Source: Candidatus Dormiibacterota bacterium
GTDB lineage: Bacteria; Chloroflexota; Dormibacteria; Aeolococcales; Aeolococcaceae
Reading direction: 5' to 3'
NCBI GenBank assembly: GCA_003170875.1
Contig: PMYJ01000245.1
Span: forward strand, 1-5,136
DNA: 5,136 bases
The notes below the pieces were generated by a model that made no database searches, was not told where the DNA came from, and saw nothing but the letters and a program-made list of their open reading frames with translations. Shown in pieces: positions 1 to 5,075 of the stretch (positions within the stretch are counted from its first letter, which is position 1; every line of letters starts with the position of its first letter). Both the position numbers and the translations under genes were made by a program.

Positions 1-66
1 CTGGAGGCGCAGACCCGCCTGATGTTCGGTGCCTACCTCGAATACCGGGTCACCGACAAGGAGTGA
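1..66 (+). CDS. C-terminal fragment of an unidentified protein
   Basis: Frame 1 is open from the window edge to a TGA at 64-66 and encodes 21 residues ending in ...FGAYLEYRVTDKE. The G/C-rich third positions match the core genes. The stop lies 11 bp before the left end of the insertion sequence, so the gene's end appears intact. The tail is too short and lacks a diagnostic motif, so I assign no family. Before the insertion this gene would have been convergent with the glycoside hydrolase at 1096, with only about 24 bp between the two stop codons. Confidence 0.55.
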   Translation: MEAQTRLMFGAYLEYRVTDKE

Positions 67-74
67 TGGCCGCC

Positions 75-77
75 TAA
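75..77. repeat. Left copy of target site duplication TAA
   Basis: TAA directly abuts the left terminal inverted repeat and is repeated at 1080-1082 next to the right one. A 3-bp TNA duplication is typical of the IS1031 subgroup of the IS5 family. One ambiguity remains: CTAAG occurs at both junctions (74-78 and 1079-1083), so the element/target boundary could be drawn one base differently. Confidence 0.7.
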
Positions 78-101
78 GACCTTGCGCCAATAGGTGATTG
101 A
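78..101 (+). repeat. Left terminal inverted repeat of the IS element
   Basis: These 24 bp are the reverse complement of 1056-1079 except at the third base from the end (C here, G in the other repeat when read inward). The shared core reads CTTGCGCCAATAGGTGATTG. Complementarity stops at base 102. The transposase stop codon lies only 5 bp further in. Confidence 0.92.
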
Positions 102-106
102 CGCGT

Positions 107-940
107 TCATGGGCAGCGCCTCGGACGGGTGTCCCAGCGGTAGCGTTTCCAGGCCTCGCGGACCAGGCGGCGGACGATGATGATGGCGTTGGCCAGGGCA
201 ACGTAGAAGCGGATCACTACCCCGCGGCGTTCGGTGCACCAGGCCAGCTTCTTGAACGCGTTGTGCCAGGCGTTGGTCCGCTCCACAACCCAGCGCGAGG
301 TCGCTCGTAGCGGCGCCGGCTTGCCCAGCTTGGCAATGCATGAGGCCAGGCCCCGACGATCGAGCTCGGTGCGGGTCTTGCCCGAGTCGTAGCCACGGTC
401 GAGGTGCACGGTAGTTTCGCCAGGTGGCAGGGCACGATCGGCGAGGGTGTCCAGCGTGGAGGCAAGCAACGGCGAGTCGTTCCGATTGGCCGGTGCCTGG
501 ACAACCCCGAGGGGAATCCCTGCTCCGTCCACGAGAATCGAGCGCTTGGTTCCCTGCTTGCCACGATCGACCGGGCTCCGCCCGGCCATCTCCCCACCGC
601 AGGGCGCCTTGGTGATGCAGCCGTCCACCACGATGTCATCGAGCTGCAAACCGATGAGTCGGTCGTAGCCGTCCTCGGCGATCTGCGCCAGCTGGTCCAT
701 CACCCCGAGAACGATCCACTCGTCGCGGCGGCGGCGCAGGGTGGTGGCCGAACAGCTGGCGTCAGCGATGCGCCAGTAGGCGCAGCCGAATACGGCCACC
801 TGGACGAGCTTGTCGAAGACGAGGCGGTCGGAGACCCGGGGGCGGTGGCAGCCCAGCGTGTGGCTCCCCGGCCGGCTCGGCAGGAGGGCGGAGAACTGGT
901 CCCAGATGGGCTCGATGAAGCATGATTGGATCGCAGGCAT
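107..940 (-). CDS. IS5-family DDE transposase
   Basis: This 277-residue protein catalyses cut-and-join transposition of the surrounding element by acting on its terminal inverted repeats. An N-terminal helical region (about 1-90), with the typical VFDKLVQVAVFGCAYWRIAD stretch, precedes an RNase H-like catalytic domain. Visible candidates for the DDE triad are D106 in IVVDGC, D181 in VHLDRGYDS and E220 in RWVVERTNAW. The last is followed by the basic stretch expected in IS5 enzymes (NAFKKLAW). The C-terminus is basic. I chose the ATG at 940 because AGGGGAAG lies 5 nt upstream. An in-frame ATG at 1003 would add 21 residues (MQDMDFPMIGRSQ...) that do not look like the family N-terminus. Length is normal for a single-frame IS1031-type transposase, and no frameshift or stop breaks it. 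Confidence 0.93.
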   Translation of the reverse strand: MPAIQSCFIEPIWDQFSALLPSRPGSHTLGCHRPRVSDRLVFDKLVQVAVFGCAYWRIADASCSATTLRRRRDEWIVLGVMDQLAQIAEDGYDRLIGLQLDDIVVDGCITKAPCGGEMAGRSPVDRGKQGTKRSILVDGAGIPLGVVQAPANRNDSPLLASTLDTLADRALPPGETTVHLDRGYDSGKTRTELDRRGLASCIAKLGKPAPLRATSRWVVERTNAWHNAFKKLAWCTERRGVVIRFYVALANAIIIVRRLVREAWKRYRWDTRPRRCP

Positions 941-945
941 GGACG

Positions 946-953
946 CTTCCCCT
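946..953 (-). promoter_or_regulatory. Ribosome binding site of the transposase
   Basis: On the minus strand this reads AGGGGAAG and is separated from the ATG at 940 by CGTCC. It is the best Shine-Dalgarno match near the N-terminus and decides the start at 940 over the ATG at 1003. Confidence 0.6.
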
Positions 954-1030
954 GAGTGGGTTGGTTGAGATCTCCCAATCATCGGAAAGTCCATGTCCTG
1001 CATGTACTTTCACCGCCCGCACAGGGACCA

Positions 1031-1052
1031 GGACGACTCAACGGAGTCATCC
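1031..1052 (-). promoter_or_regulatory. Subterminal hairpin of the IS between the right inverted repeat and the transposase
   Basis: GGACGACTC at 1031-1039 and GAGTCATCC at 1044-1052 form a 9-bp stem around a 4-nt loop. The single non-complementary pair becomes a G-U wobble in RNA transcribed toward the transposase. It lies 3 bp inside the right inverted repeat and about 90 nt upstream of the transposase start. This fits the hairpins many insertion sequences use to limit expression from outside transcription, but function is inferred from position alone. No U-tract follows, so it is not a classic intrinsic terminator. Confidence 0.4.
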
Positions 1053-1055
1053 GAC

Positions 1056-1079
1056 TCAATCACCTATTGGCGCAAGCTC
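1056..1079 (-). repeat. Right terminal inverted repeat of the IS element
   Basis: Read inward on the minus strand it begins GAGCTTGCGCC and matches the left repeat at 23 of 24 positions. The TAA target repeat follows directly at 1080-1082. Confidence 0.92.
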
Positions 1080-1082
1080 TAA
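1080..1082. repeat. Right copy of target site duplication TAA
   Basis: This matches the TAA at 75-77. Removing the element and one copy rejoins the two convergent genes with 24 bp between their stop codons, which gives a testable empty-site sequence. Confidence 0.7.
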
Positions 1083-1095
1083 GGTCCCCTCCCGC

Positions 1096-2472
1096 TCAGA
1101 GGCTGACGGGCCGGCCGCTCACCACCTCGGCGGCCAGGAGGTACGCGCCCGCGCTCCAGCTCTGGCCGGGCGCCCCCTCCGGCTCACCGGTCCGCGCGTC
1201 GATCCATTCGTGGAAGCCCCACCCCGCTCCGGAGGCTCGGTTGAGCCGGTTCGCCGCGGTCATCCGGGCGAACTCGGCGCGGGCCTCGGCCACCATCCCC
1301 ACCCGCTGCAGGGCGACCACATAGAGGGCGCCGATGAAGGGCCAGACGCCGCCGTTGTGATAGCGACCGGGCGGGTTGCGCCAGCGCTCGTCCTGGAAGC
1401 GCTCCAGATCGTGCCGGTACATCCCCCAGCGGTCGCCCGGCTCGAAGCTGCGGGTGTAGGTGGGCATCGGATAGGGGGCGGCGGCCGCGCTCCCGTGCAG
1501 GAACTCCAGGATCAGCCGCGCTCGCTCGGGGGAGGCGATCCCGTACAGGACCGCGAGAACGTTGCCGAGGACGTCGCACTCGTCCACGTAACGGCCGCCG
1601 TCGACGTGGGAGATGTAGTGGCGCCGGTCCTCGCGCATCGCGTCGCGGCGGGCGGCCGGCCCGACCGGGTGGGGGAAGCCCGCGTCCGAGCCGGGCGGGT
1701 GTCCGATGCCCTCGAGGAGCTCGCCGTGGTCGCCACCTGGCTCGGGCCAGAGCAGGAGGTCGATCTTGCGGCGGAGCAGCGCGGCCCGCGTCTGGTACGT
1801 CTCGGAGTCGCCCGAGCACATCTCCGCCATCCCGAGCAGCGCCCGATGGTAGAGGACGTTGACGTAGAGCAGCTTCCCCGAGCGCTGGAGCGTCGAGTCC
1901 ATCCAATCGCCGCCGGACGGGGAGTCGATGAGGGTGAACTGGTTGGCATCCTGGTCCGCCAGCCAGCGGATCGCCCGCCGCAGGTGTGGCCACAAACGGC
2001 GCTGGAGCCGGCCATCCGGATGCGCGCTGAGGTGTTGGGAGGCGGCCACCACGAAGAGGCAGGTGGCGTCGGTGCAGCCCGCCTCGTGGAAGTCCCAGTA
2101 GCCGCGGCGGGGCCACCACGCGTTGGGCAACTGCCCGGACTCCGCCTGGAGCTGAGCGAGGCCCACCAGGCTGCGGGCGACGGCCTCGACCAGCTCGGGG
2201 TCGGCGGAGACATTGGCTCCGAGTGAGGCGAAGGCCACATCGCGGGTCCAGACGGCCGCGTAGTGGGGGAGCTCCGCCGAGGCGAGCAGCCCCTCCGGGG
2301 CGGCGGCGGCCCGGAGCACGGAGAGCGCCTGGCCGACGCCCTCGGCGAGGTCGGGGAAGGCCTCAGTCCCGATGCCCGGTCTCGGCGTGGAAGTGGTCGG
2401 AGATCTGCTGCCAGGCGGACGCGTTGGCCTTGCCGGGAAGCGGACTGTTGCCGTCGAAGTACCGGACGTCAC
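1096..2472 (-). CDS. Six-hairpin glycoside hydrolase (amylo-alpha-1,6-glucosidase / GH15-like)
   Basis: The protein has 458 residues from the most upstream GTG (2472). It looks like an (alpha/alpha)6-barrel glycosidase. Family-type blocks are YAAVWTRDVAFASLG (71-85), QLPNAWWPRRGYWDF (114-128), GGDWMDSTLQRSGKLLYVNV (187-206), GRYVDECDVLGNVLAVLYGI (293-312), and RYHNGGVWPFIGALYVVALQ (370-389). WxRD, DWMD and YHNGGVWP belong to the glycogen debranching / GH15 / GH100-like fold, which cleaves glucosidic bonds. The exact substrate cannot be read from sequence. No signal peptide is seen, so it is probably cytoplasmic. The start is doubtful: residues 1-36 are an out-of-frame reading of the upstream gene's second module and look non-native. 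The only later in-frame GTG, at 2319 (407 aa), would cut off the family-like FPDLAEGVGQAL just before VLRAAAAPEG. Neither start has a good ribosome site. It is third in the trpS-strand gene row. Confidence 0.8.
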   Translation of the reverse strand: MTSGTSTATVRFPARPTRPPGSRSPTTSTPRPGIGTEAFPDLAEGVGQALSVLRAAAAPEGLLASAELPHYAAVWTRDVAFASLGANVSADPELVEAVARSLVGLAQLQAESGQLPNAWWPRRGYWDFHEAGCTDATCLFVVAASQHLSAHPDGRLQRRLWPHLRRAIRWLADQDANQFTLIDSPSGGDWMDSTLQRSGKLLYVNVLYHRALLGMAEMCSGDSETYQTRAALLRRKIDLLLWPEPGGDHGELLEGIGHPPGSDAGFPHPVGPAARRDAMREDRRHYISHVDGGRYVDECDVLGNVLAVLYGIASPERARLILEFLHGSAAAAPYPMPTYTRSFEPGDRWGMYRHDLERFQDERWRNPPGRYHNGGVWPFIGALYVVALQRVGMVAEARAEFARMTAANRLNRASGAGWGFHEWIDARTGEPEGAPGQSWSAGAYLLAAEVVSGRPVSL

Positions 2473-2746
2473 CCGTTTCCACGTTGCGGTATTCCCCGGG
2501 GCTCACGATCGTGCCCGGCGCGAAGCGGACCTCGTGGGTGACCTGGTCGGGCATGATGTGGCGCACCGGGCCGGCGGACTCACCGGCGTGGTAGTGGTCC
2601 GAGATCTGCTGCCAGGATGCGGCGTTGACCAGGCCCGGGAGCGGGGAGCTGCCGTCGAAGTAGCGGACTCGGCCGGTCTCAACGTTGCGGTACTCCCCGG
2701 GGCTGACCACGGTTCCGGGGGCGAAGCGGACACCTTGCTTGGACAT
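2363..2746 (-). CDS. Two-module protein of unknown function (tandem 49-residue repeats)
   Basis: The 127-residue protein consists of two copies of one small domain, residues 6-54 and 73-121, joined by an 18-residue linker (GESAGPVRHIMPDQVTHE). The modules agree at 41 of 49 residues. Each runs VRFAPGT-V/I-VSPGEYRNVETG, then VRYFDG and SPLPG, then WQQISDH-Y/F-HA. No signal peptide, membrane segment or cysteine is present, so a soluble cytoplasmic protein is likely. Conserved aromatic, Gly/Pro turn and His residues suggest a compact beta-rich fold. The FxPG...PGxY opening is loosely like the small YjzC-type proteins, but this is from memory and weak. The ATG at 2746 is preceded by GAGGG at an 8-nt spacing. 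The gene begins 44 bp after the trpS stop, and its 3' end may overlap the hydrolase. No function is assigned. An in-frame opening continues upstream through trpS, but it is a composition artefact. Confidence 0.82.
   Translation of the reverse strand: MSKQGVRFAPGTVVSPGEYRNVETGRVRYFDGSSPLPGLVNAASWQQISDHYHAGESAGPVRHIMPDQVTHEVRFAPGTIVSPGEYRNVETGDVRYFDGNSPLPGKANASAWQQISDHFHAETGHRD
2384..2530 (-). repeat. Second copy of internal tandem module (147 bp)
   Basis: This encodes residues 73-121 of the two-module protein. Counted by eye against 2585-2731, 116 of 147 bases match without a gap. The 31 base differences give only 8 amino-acid differences, so most are silent; both copies seem to have been kept under selection after an old duplication. 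The GTG at 2472 proposed for the hydrolase lies in this copy. The matching bases of the other copy do not form a start codon. Confidence 0.85.
2585..2731 (-). repeat. First copy of internal tandem module (147 bp)
   Basis: This encodes residues 6-54 of the two-module protein and aligns gap-free with 2384-2530. The repeat period is 201 bp: 147 bp of module plus 54 bp of linker. The best-conserved parts are the region encoding WQQISD and the region encoding SPGEYRNV. Confidence 0.85.
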
Positions 2747-2754
2747 CGTCGAAG

Positions 2755-2759
2755 CCCTC
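2755..2759 (-). promoter_or_regulatory. Ribosome binding site of the two-module protein
   Basis: On the minus strand GAGGG is followed by 8 nt (CTTCGACG) and the ATG at 2746. It lies inside the 44-bp gap after trpS and supports both the start choice and independent translation. No terminator-like hairpin is visible in this gap, which is consistent with co-transcription with trpS. Confidence 0.6.
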
Positions 2760-2790
2760 GATCTCTCAGAGGTGGAGGCGTGACCCCAGT

Positions 2791-3834
2791 CTAGACCGCG
2801 GTGCTGGAGACGGCCAGCCCGCAAGCCTCGCGCGCCATATTGAGGGTCTCCCTCGCCGCGACGCGGGCCCGCCGGGCGCCATCCGCGAGCACGTCGTCGA
2901 CCAGACCGGGTTGGGCGGCGAGCCCGGCCCGCTTCTCGCGCATCGGGGCGAAGTGATCGGCGATCGCCTCCGCGAGCCACCGCTTGACCTCGACGCAGCC
3001 CGTCCGTGCCTCCCGCTCGCCCTGCCAGATCTCGGCCAGCCGGTCGGGGCTGAAGAAGCGGTGGAGGGCGCAGACGTTGCAGCGCTCGGGATGGCCGGCG
3101 TCGCTGCGGAGCGGCCGCTCGACGTCGGTGACCATGGTCATCACCGTCTTGCGGATCTGCTCGGGGCTGTCCAGCATCCCGATGGTGTTGCCTCGGCTCT
3201 TGCTCATCTTGCTGACCCCGTCGGTGCCCATCACCCGTGGGATCTCGGTGAACAGCCCTTGGGGTTCTGGAAAGACCTGGCCAAAAAGATGGTTGAAGCG
3301 GCGCGCGATCTCCCGGGTCAGCTCGATGTGGGGGGCCTGATCCTCGCCGACCGGGACCCGATCCGCGCGGGGGAGGAGGATGTCGGCCGCCTGGAGCACC
3401 GGGTAGCCGAGCAGCCCGTAGTTCTGGTTGTCGGGGAACTGCGCGACCTTCTCCTTGTAGCTGGGCACCCGCTCCAGCCAGCCGAGCGGCGTGGTCATCG
3501 AGAGCAGGAGGTGCAGCTCGGCGACCTCGGGAAGGTCGGACTGGCGAAAGATGATGGATCGCTGCGGATCGAGCCCGGTGGCGAGCCAGTCGAGGACCAT
3601 CTCGGTGATCGCCGGCCGGATCGAAGCGGGGTCGGTGACGGTGGTCAGCGAGTGGTAATCGGCGACAAAGAAGACGCACTCGTACTGGTCCTGGAGCTGC
3701 ACCCAGTTGCGCAGCGCGCCCAGGTAGTTGCCGAGGTGCATCCGGCCGGTCGGCTGCATCCCGCTCAGCACCCGGAGCCGCTTCCCGGAGAGCGCTGCGC
3801 CTGGGCGGGGGCTCTCGACGGTGGCATCCGGCAT
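2791..3834 (-). CDS. trpS: Tryptophanyl-tRNA synthetase
   Basis: This 347-residue class I aminoacyl-tRNA synthetase joins tryptophan to tRNA(Trp) using ATP in the cytoplasm. The Rossmann domain opens with RVLSGMQPTG (21-30) and the HIGH-type MHLGN (32-36). GYPVLQAADILLPRADRVPVG (143-163) and DQAPHIELTREIARRFN (165-181) form the tryptophan-binding and dimer region, and KMSKSRGN (209-216) is the KMSKS loop. The C-terminal helical domain (about 225-347) carries the anticodon-binding part. Length is normal for bacterial TrpRS, with about 18 extra residues before the core. C252, C255 and C280 fall where some TrpRS enzymes carry a [4Fe-4S] motif, but the usual four-cysteine pattern is incomplete. 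The ATG at 3834 has no Shine-Dalgarno upstream, while a -10-like box lies 9 bp away, so the mRNA may be leaderless. No T-box or leader peptide fits in that space. It heads the three-gene minus-strand row. Confidence 0.97.
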   Translation of the reverse strand: MPDATVESPRPGAALSGKRLRVLSGMQPTGRMHLGNYLGALRNWVQLQDQYECVFFVADYHSLTTVTDPASIRPAITEMVLDWLATGLDPQRSIIFRQSDLPEVAELHLLLSMTTPLGWLERVPSYKEKVAQFPDNQNYGLLGYPVLQAADILLPRADRVPVGEDQAPHIELTREIARRFNHLFGQVFPEPQGLFTEIPRVMGTDGVSKMSKSRGNTIGMLDSPEQIRKTVMTMVTDVERPLRSDAGHPERCNVCALHRFFSPDRLAEIWQGEREARTGCVEVKRWLAEAIADHFAPMREKRAGLAAQPGLVDDVLADGARRARVAARETLNMAREACGLAVSSTAV

Positions 3835-3843
3835 GGGCCTGCG

Positions 3844-3849
3844 ATTCTA
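3844..3849 (-). promoter_or_regulatory. Candidate -10 box of trpS (leaderless promoter)
   Basis: On the minus strand this reads TAGAAT, one base from TATAAT, in otherwise very GC-rich DNA. Transcription 6-8 bp downstream would start at about 3836-3838, 2-4 nt before the trpS ATG. This agrees with the missing Shine-Dalgarno. No good TTGACA-like -35 is present at 16-18 bp, so the promoter call is tentative. Confidence 0.4.
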
Positions 3850-3861
3850 CCGGGTACCCGG
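3850..3861. promoter_or_regulatory. Perfect 12-bp palindrome beside the trpS -10 box (possible operator)
   Basis: CCGGGTACCCGG is a perfect inverted repeat directly upstream of the TAGAAT box, in the -10/-35 spacer. A repressor bound here would block the promoter. In GC-rich DNA such a palindrome can also arise by chance, and no second copy is seen in the window. Confidence 0.25.
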
Positions 3862-4031
3862 CACCCCACCGCCCGCGTTGGTCTGCGCTGACGGGGCCCG
3901 GCGGGAGCGGCGCTTCTTTGATGTGGCGCACCAACCGGCCCCGAACCGCACACGGGTCGGGGGGAGGCGGGTCGCGGGGATCGGTTGCTAGGCTTGATGG
4001 AGCCCGCGCAGCCTCCGCGCCGGGCCGACCT

Positions 4032-4038
4032 GAGGAGG
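4032..4038 (+). promoter_or_regulatory. Strong ribosome binding site of the aldo/keto reductase
   Basis: GAGGAGG is followed by 8 nt (ATCGCGCC) and the ATG at 4047, a near-ideal Shine-Dalgarno. It decides this start over in-frame upstream ATGs at 3918 and 3921, which would add about 43 low-complexity residues. It contrasts with the missing site in front of trpS. Confidence 0.8.
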
Positions 4039-4046
4039 ATCGCGCC

Positions 4047-5066
4047 ATGGCACTGCCTCGTCGGCGACTCGGCAGCGGCGGACCGGAGATCACCCCCGTG
4101 GGCTTCGGCGCCTGGGCCATCGGCGGAGGGGGGTATGCCTTCGGCTGGGGGGGCCAGGACGACACCGCGTCGATCTCCGCCATCCACCGCGCCATCGAGT
4201 TGGGGGTGGACTGGGTCGACACCGCGGCGATCTATGGGCTCGGCCGCTCCGAGGAGGTGGTGGGCCACGCGCTGGCAGCGCTCCCCGCGTCGGAGCGTCC
4301 GCTGGTCTTCACCAAGTGCGGCATGGTCTGGGACCCGGATCAGCCGACGGCCTTCCCCCGGCGGCTACTTGCGCCGGAGTCGATCCGCCGCGAGTGCGAG
4401 GCGTCGCTGGCGCGACTCGGGGTCGAGGCCATCGACCTCTATCAGTTCCACTGGCCGGACGACACCGGGGTGCCGATCGAGGAGAGCTGGGGGGCCATGC
4501 TCCGGCTGCGCGAGGAGGGCAAGGTCCGCTGGTGCGGCGTCTCCAACTTCGACGTGGCGCTCCTCGAGCGCTGCGAGCGCGTGGGCCACGTCGACTCCCT
4601 GCAGCCGCCCTTCTCTCTGATCAACCGGGCGGCCGCCGCCGAGCTCCTCCCCTGGTGCGTGGCCCACGGCACCGGCGTCATCGTGTACAGCCCGATGCAG
4701 TCGGGTCTGCTCACCGACAGCTTCTCGGCGGAGCGGGTGGCGGCCATGGACGCCGACGACTGGCGCCTGGGCAGCCCCGACTTCACCTCGCCACGGGTGG
4801 AGCGCAACCTGGCGCTCCGGGATGCTCTCCGGCCGGTGGCCGGTCGTCATGGTGTCTCGGTGGCGGCGGCGGCGGTGGCCTGGGCGCTCAGCTTCGGGGC
4901 CGTCACCGGAGCCATCGTGGGGGCCCGCTCTCCCGCCCAGGTCGAGGGCTGGTTCCCGGCCGGCCGGCTCACCCTCACCCCGGCGGACCTCGACGAGATC
5001 GCGGCTGCGGTGGCGAGTTCGGGCGCAGGCTCGGGGCCGAGCCGTCCGCCTGCTCCCGAGAGCTAG
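4047..5066 (+). CDS. Aldo/keto reductase, AKR11 (IolS/YhdN)-like
   Basis: This 339-residue (beta/alpha)8-barrel NADPH-dependent oxidoreductase would interconvert a carbonyl and an alcohol in the cytoplasm. The substrate is unknown. The catalytic tetrad is visible: D58 and Y63 in WVDTAAIYGLGRSEEVVG, K90 in VFTKCG, and H135 in LYQFHWPD. The cofactor-site segments GVSNF (164-168), YSPMQSGLL (214-222) and VGARSPAQVEG (291-301) are also present. The AAIYGLGRSEE block and overall length resemble Bacillus IolS-type AKR11 proteins, judged from memory. The Gly-rich loop at 25-35 follows the first strands. The last 15 or so residues are a Gly/Ser/Pro-rich tail beyond the fold. The ATG at 4047 is set by GAGGAGG 8 nt upstream. 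The gene is divergent from trpS and convergent with the gene at the right edge, so it is probably monocistronic. Confidence 0.94.
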   Translation: MALPRRRLGSGGPEITPVGFGAWAIGGGGYAFGWGGQDDTASISAIHRAIELGVDWVDTAAIYGLGRSEEVVGHALAALPASERPLVFTKCGMVWDPDQPTAFPRRLLAPESIRRECEASLARLGVEAIDLYQFHWPDDTGVPIEESWGAMLRLREEGKVRWCGVSNFDVALLERCERVGHVDSLQPPFSLINRAAAAELLPWCVAHGTGVIVYSPMQSGLLTDSFSAERVAAMDADDWRLGSPDFTSPRVERNLALRDALRPVAGRHGVSVAAAAVAWALSFGAVTGAIVGARSPAQVEGWFPAGRLTLTPADLDEIAAAVASSGAGSGPSRPPAPES

Positions 5067-5075
5067 GCGGACCGG

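Larger units (their letters stand above)
78..1079 (-). mobile_element. Complete IS5-family insertion sequence, IS1031-like, 1002 bp
   Basis: The element is bounded by 24-bp terminal inverted repeats that match at 23 of 24 positions and is flanked by direct TAA repeats. It contains one uninterrupted DDE transposase covering most of its length on the minus strand. Size, repeat layout, single-frame transposase and 3-bp TNA duplication together fit the IS1031 subgroup of IS5; the subgroup call is an inference from these traits, not from a database match. It is visibly less GC-rich than the surrounding genes, which fits acquisition from elsewhere. Intact ends, an intact open frame and matching target repeats suggest a recent and possibly still mobile copy. 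It sits between two convergent genes and interrupts neither coding sequence. Confidence 0.92.
3835..4046. promoter_or_regulatory. Divergent intergenic region between trpS and the aldo/keto reductase
   Basis: This 212-bp stretch has no gene I can support and must hold the starts of both divergent transcripts. The trpS side has the TAGAAT box and the palindrome. On the reductase side the only AT-richer stretch is around 3983-3998 (GGTTGCTAGGCTTGAT), where TAGGCT could be a poor -10 element, with no clear -35. No riboswitch, T-box or intrinsic terminator was recognised. Confidence 0.5.

Noticed and set aside
404..925. Plus-strand open frames inside the IS element
   Set aside because: They overlap the DDE transposase antisense, have no motif, and IS1031-type elements normally carry one gene.
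941..1003. Upstream ATG (1003) as the transposase start
   Set aside because: It has no good ribosome site. The 21 added residues do not resemble the family N-terminus, while the ATG at 940 has AGGGGAAG 5 nt upstream.
922..2226. 434-codon plus-strand open frame antisense to the transposase start and the glycoside hydrolase
   Set aside because: The composition is typical of a shadow frame, no domain is recognisable, and the opposite strand carries clear enzyme motifs. It also spans the IS boundary, which a native gene would not.
2384..2731. CRISPR-like or mobile repeat array
   Set aside because: There are only two 147-bp copies in frame inside one coding sequence, with mainly silent differences. 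This is a protein-domain duplication.
2911..3891. 326-codon plus-strand open frame antisense to trpS
   Set aside because: trpS on the other strand has unmistakable HIGH and KMSKS motifs; this frame is a GC-driven mirror without family features.
3835..4046. T-box or Trp leader-peptide attenuator for trpS
   Set aside because: I saw no run of Trp codons, T-box core or terminator/antiterminator pair, and the probable RNA start is next to the ATG.
2363..4222. A very long minus-strand open frame that includes the two-module protein and continues through trpS and part of the reductase region
   Set aside because: Beyond residue M of the module protein it reads as Arg/Pro/Gly-rich sequence overlapping trpS in another frame. 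High GC makes stops rare. The SD-preceded ATG at 2746 is the real start.
4365..4850. Minus-strand open frames antisense to the aldo/keto reductase
   Set aside because: They mirror the reductase reading frame, have no ribosome site or domain, and overlap its catalytic and cofactor segments.
5067..5075. Intrinsic terminator between the reductase and the convergent edge gene
   Set aside because: The gap is only 9 bp, and nearby short complementarity such as GAGCGGCTC has neither a sufficient stem nor a T-tract.
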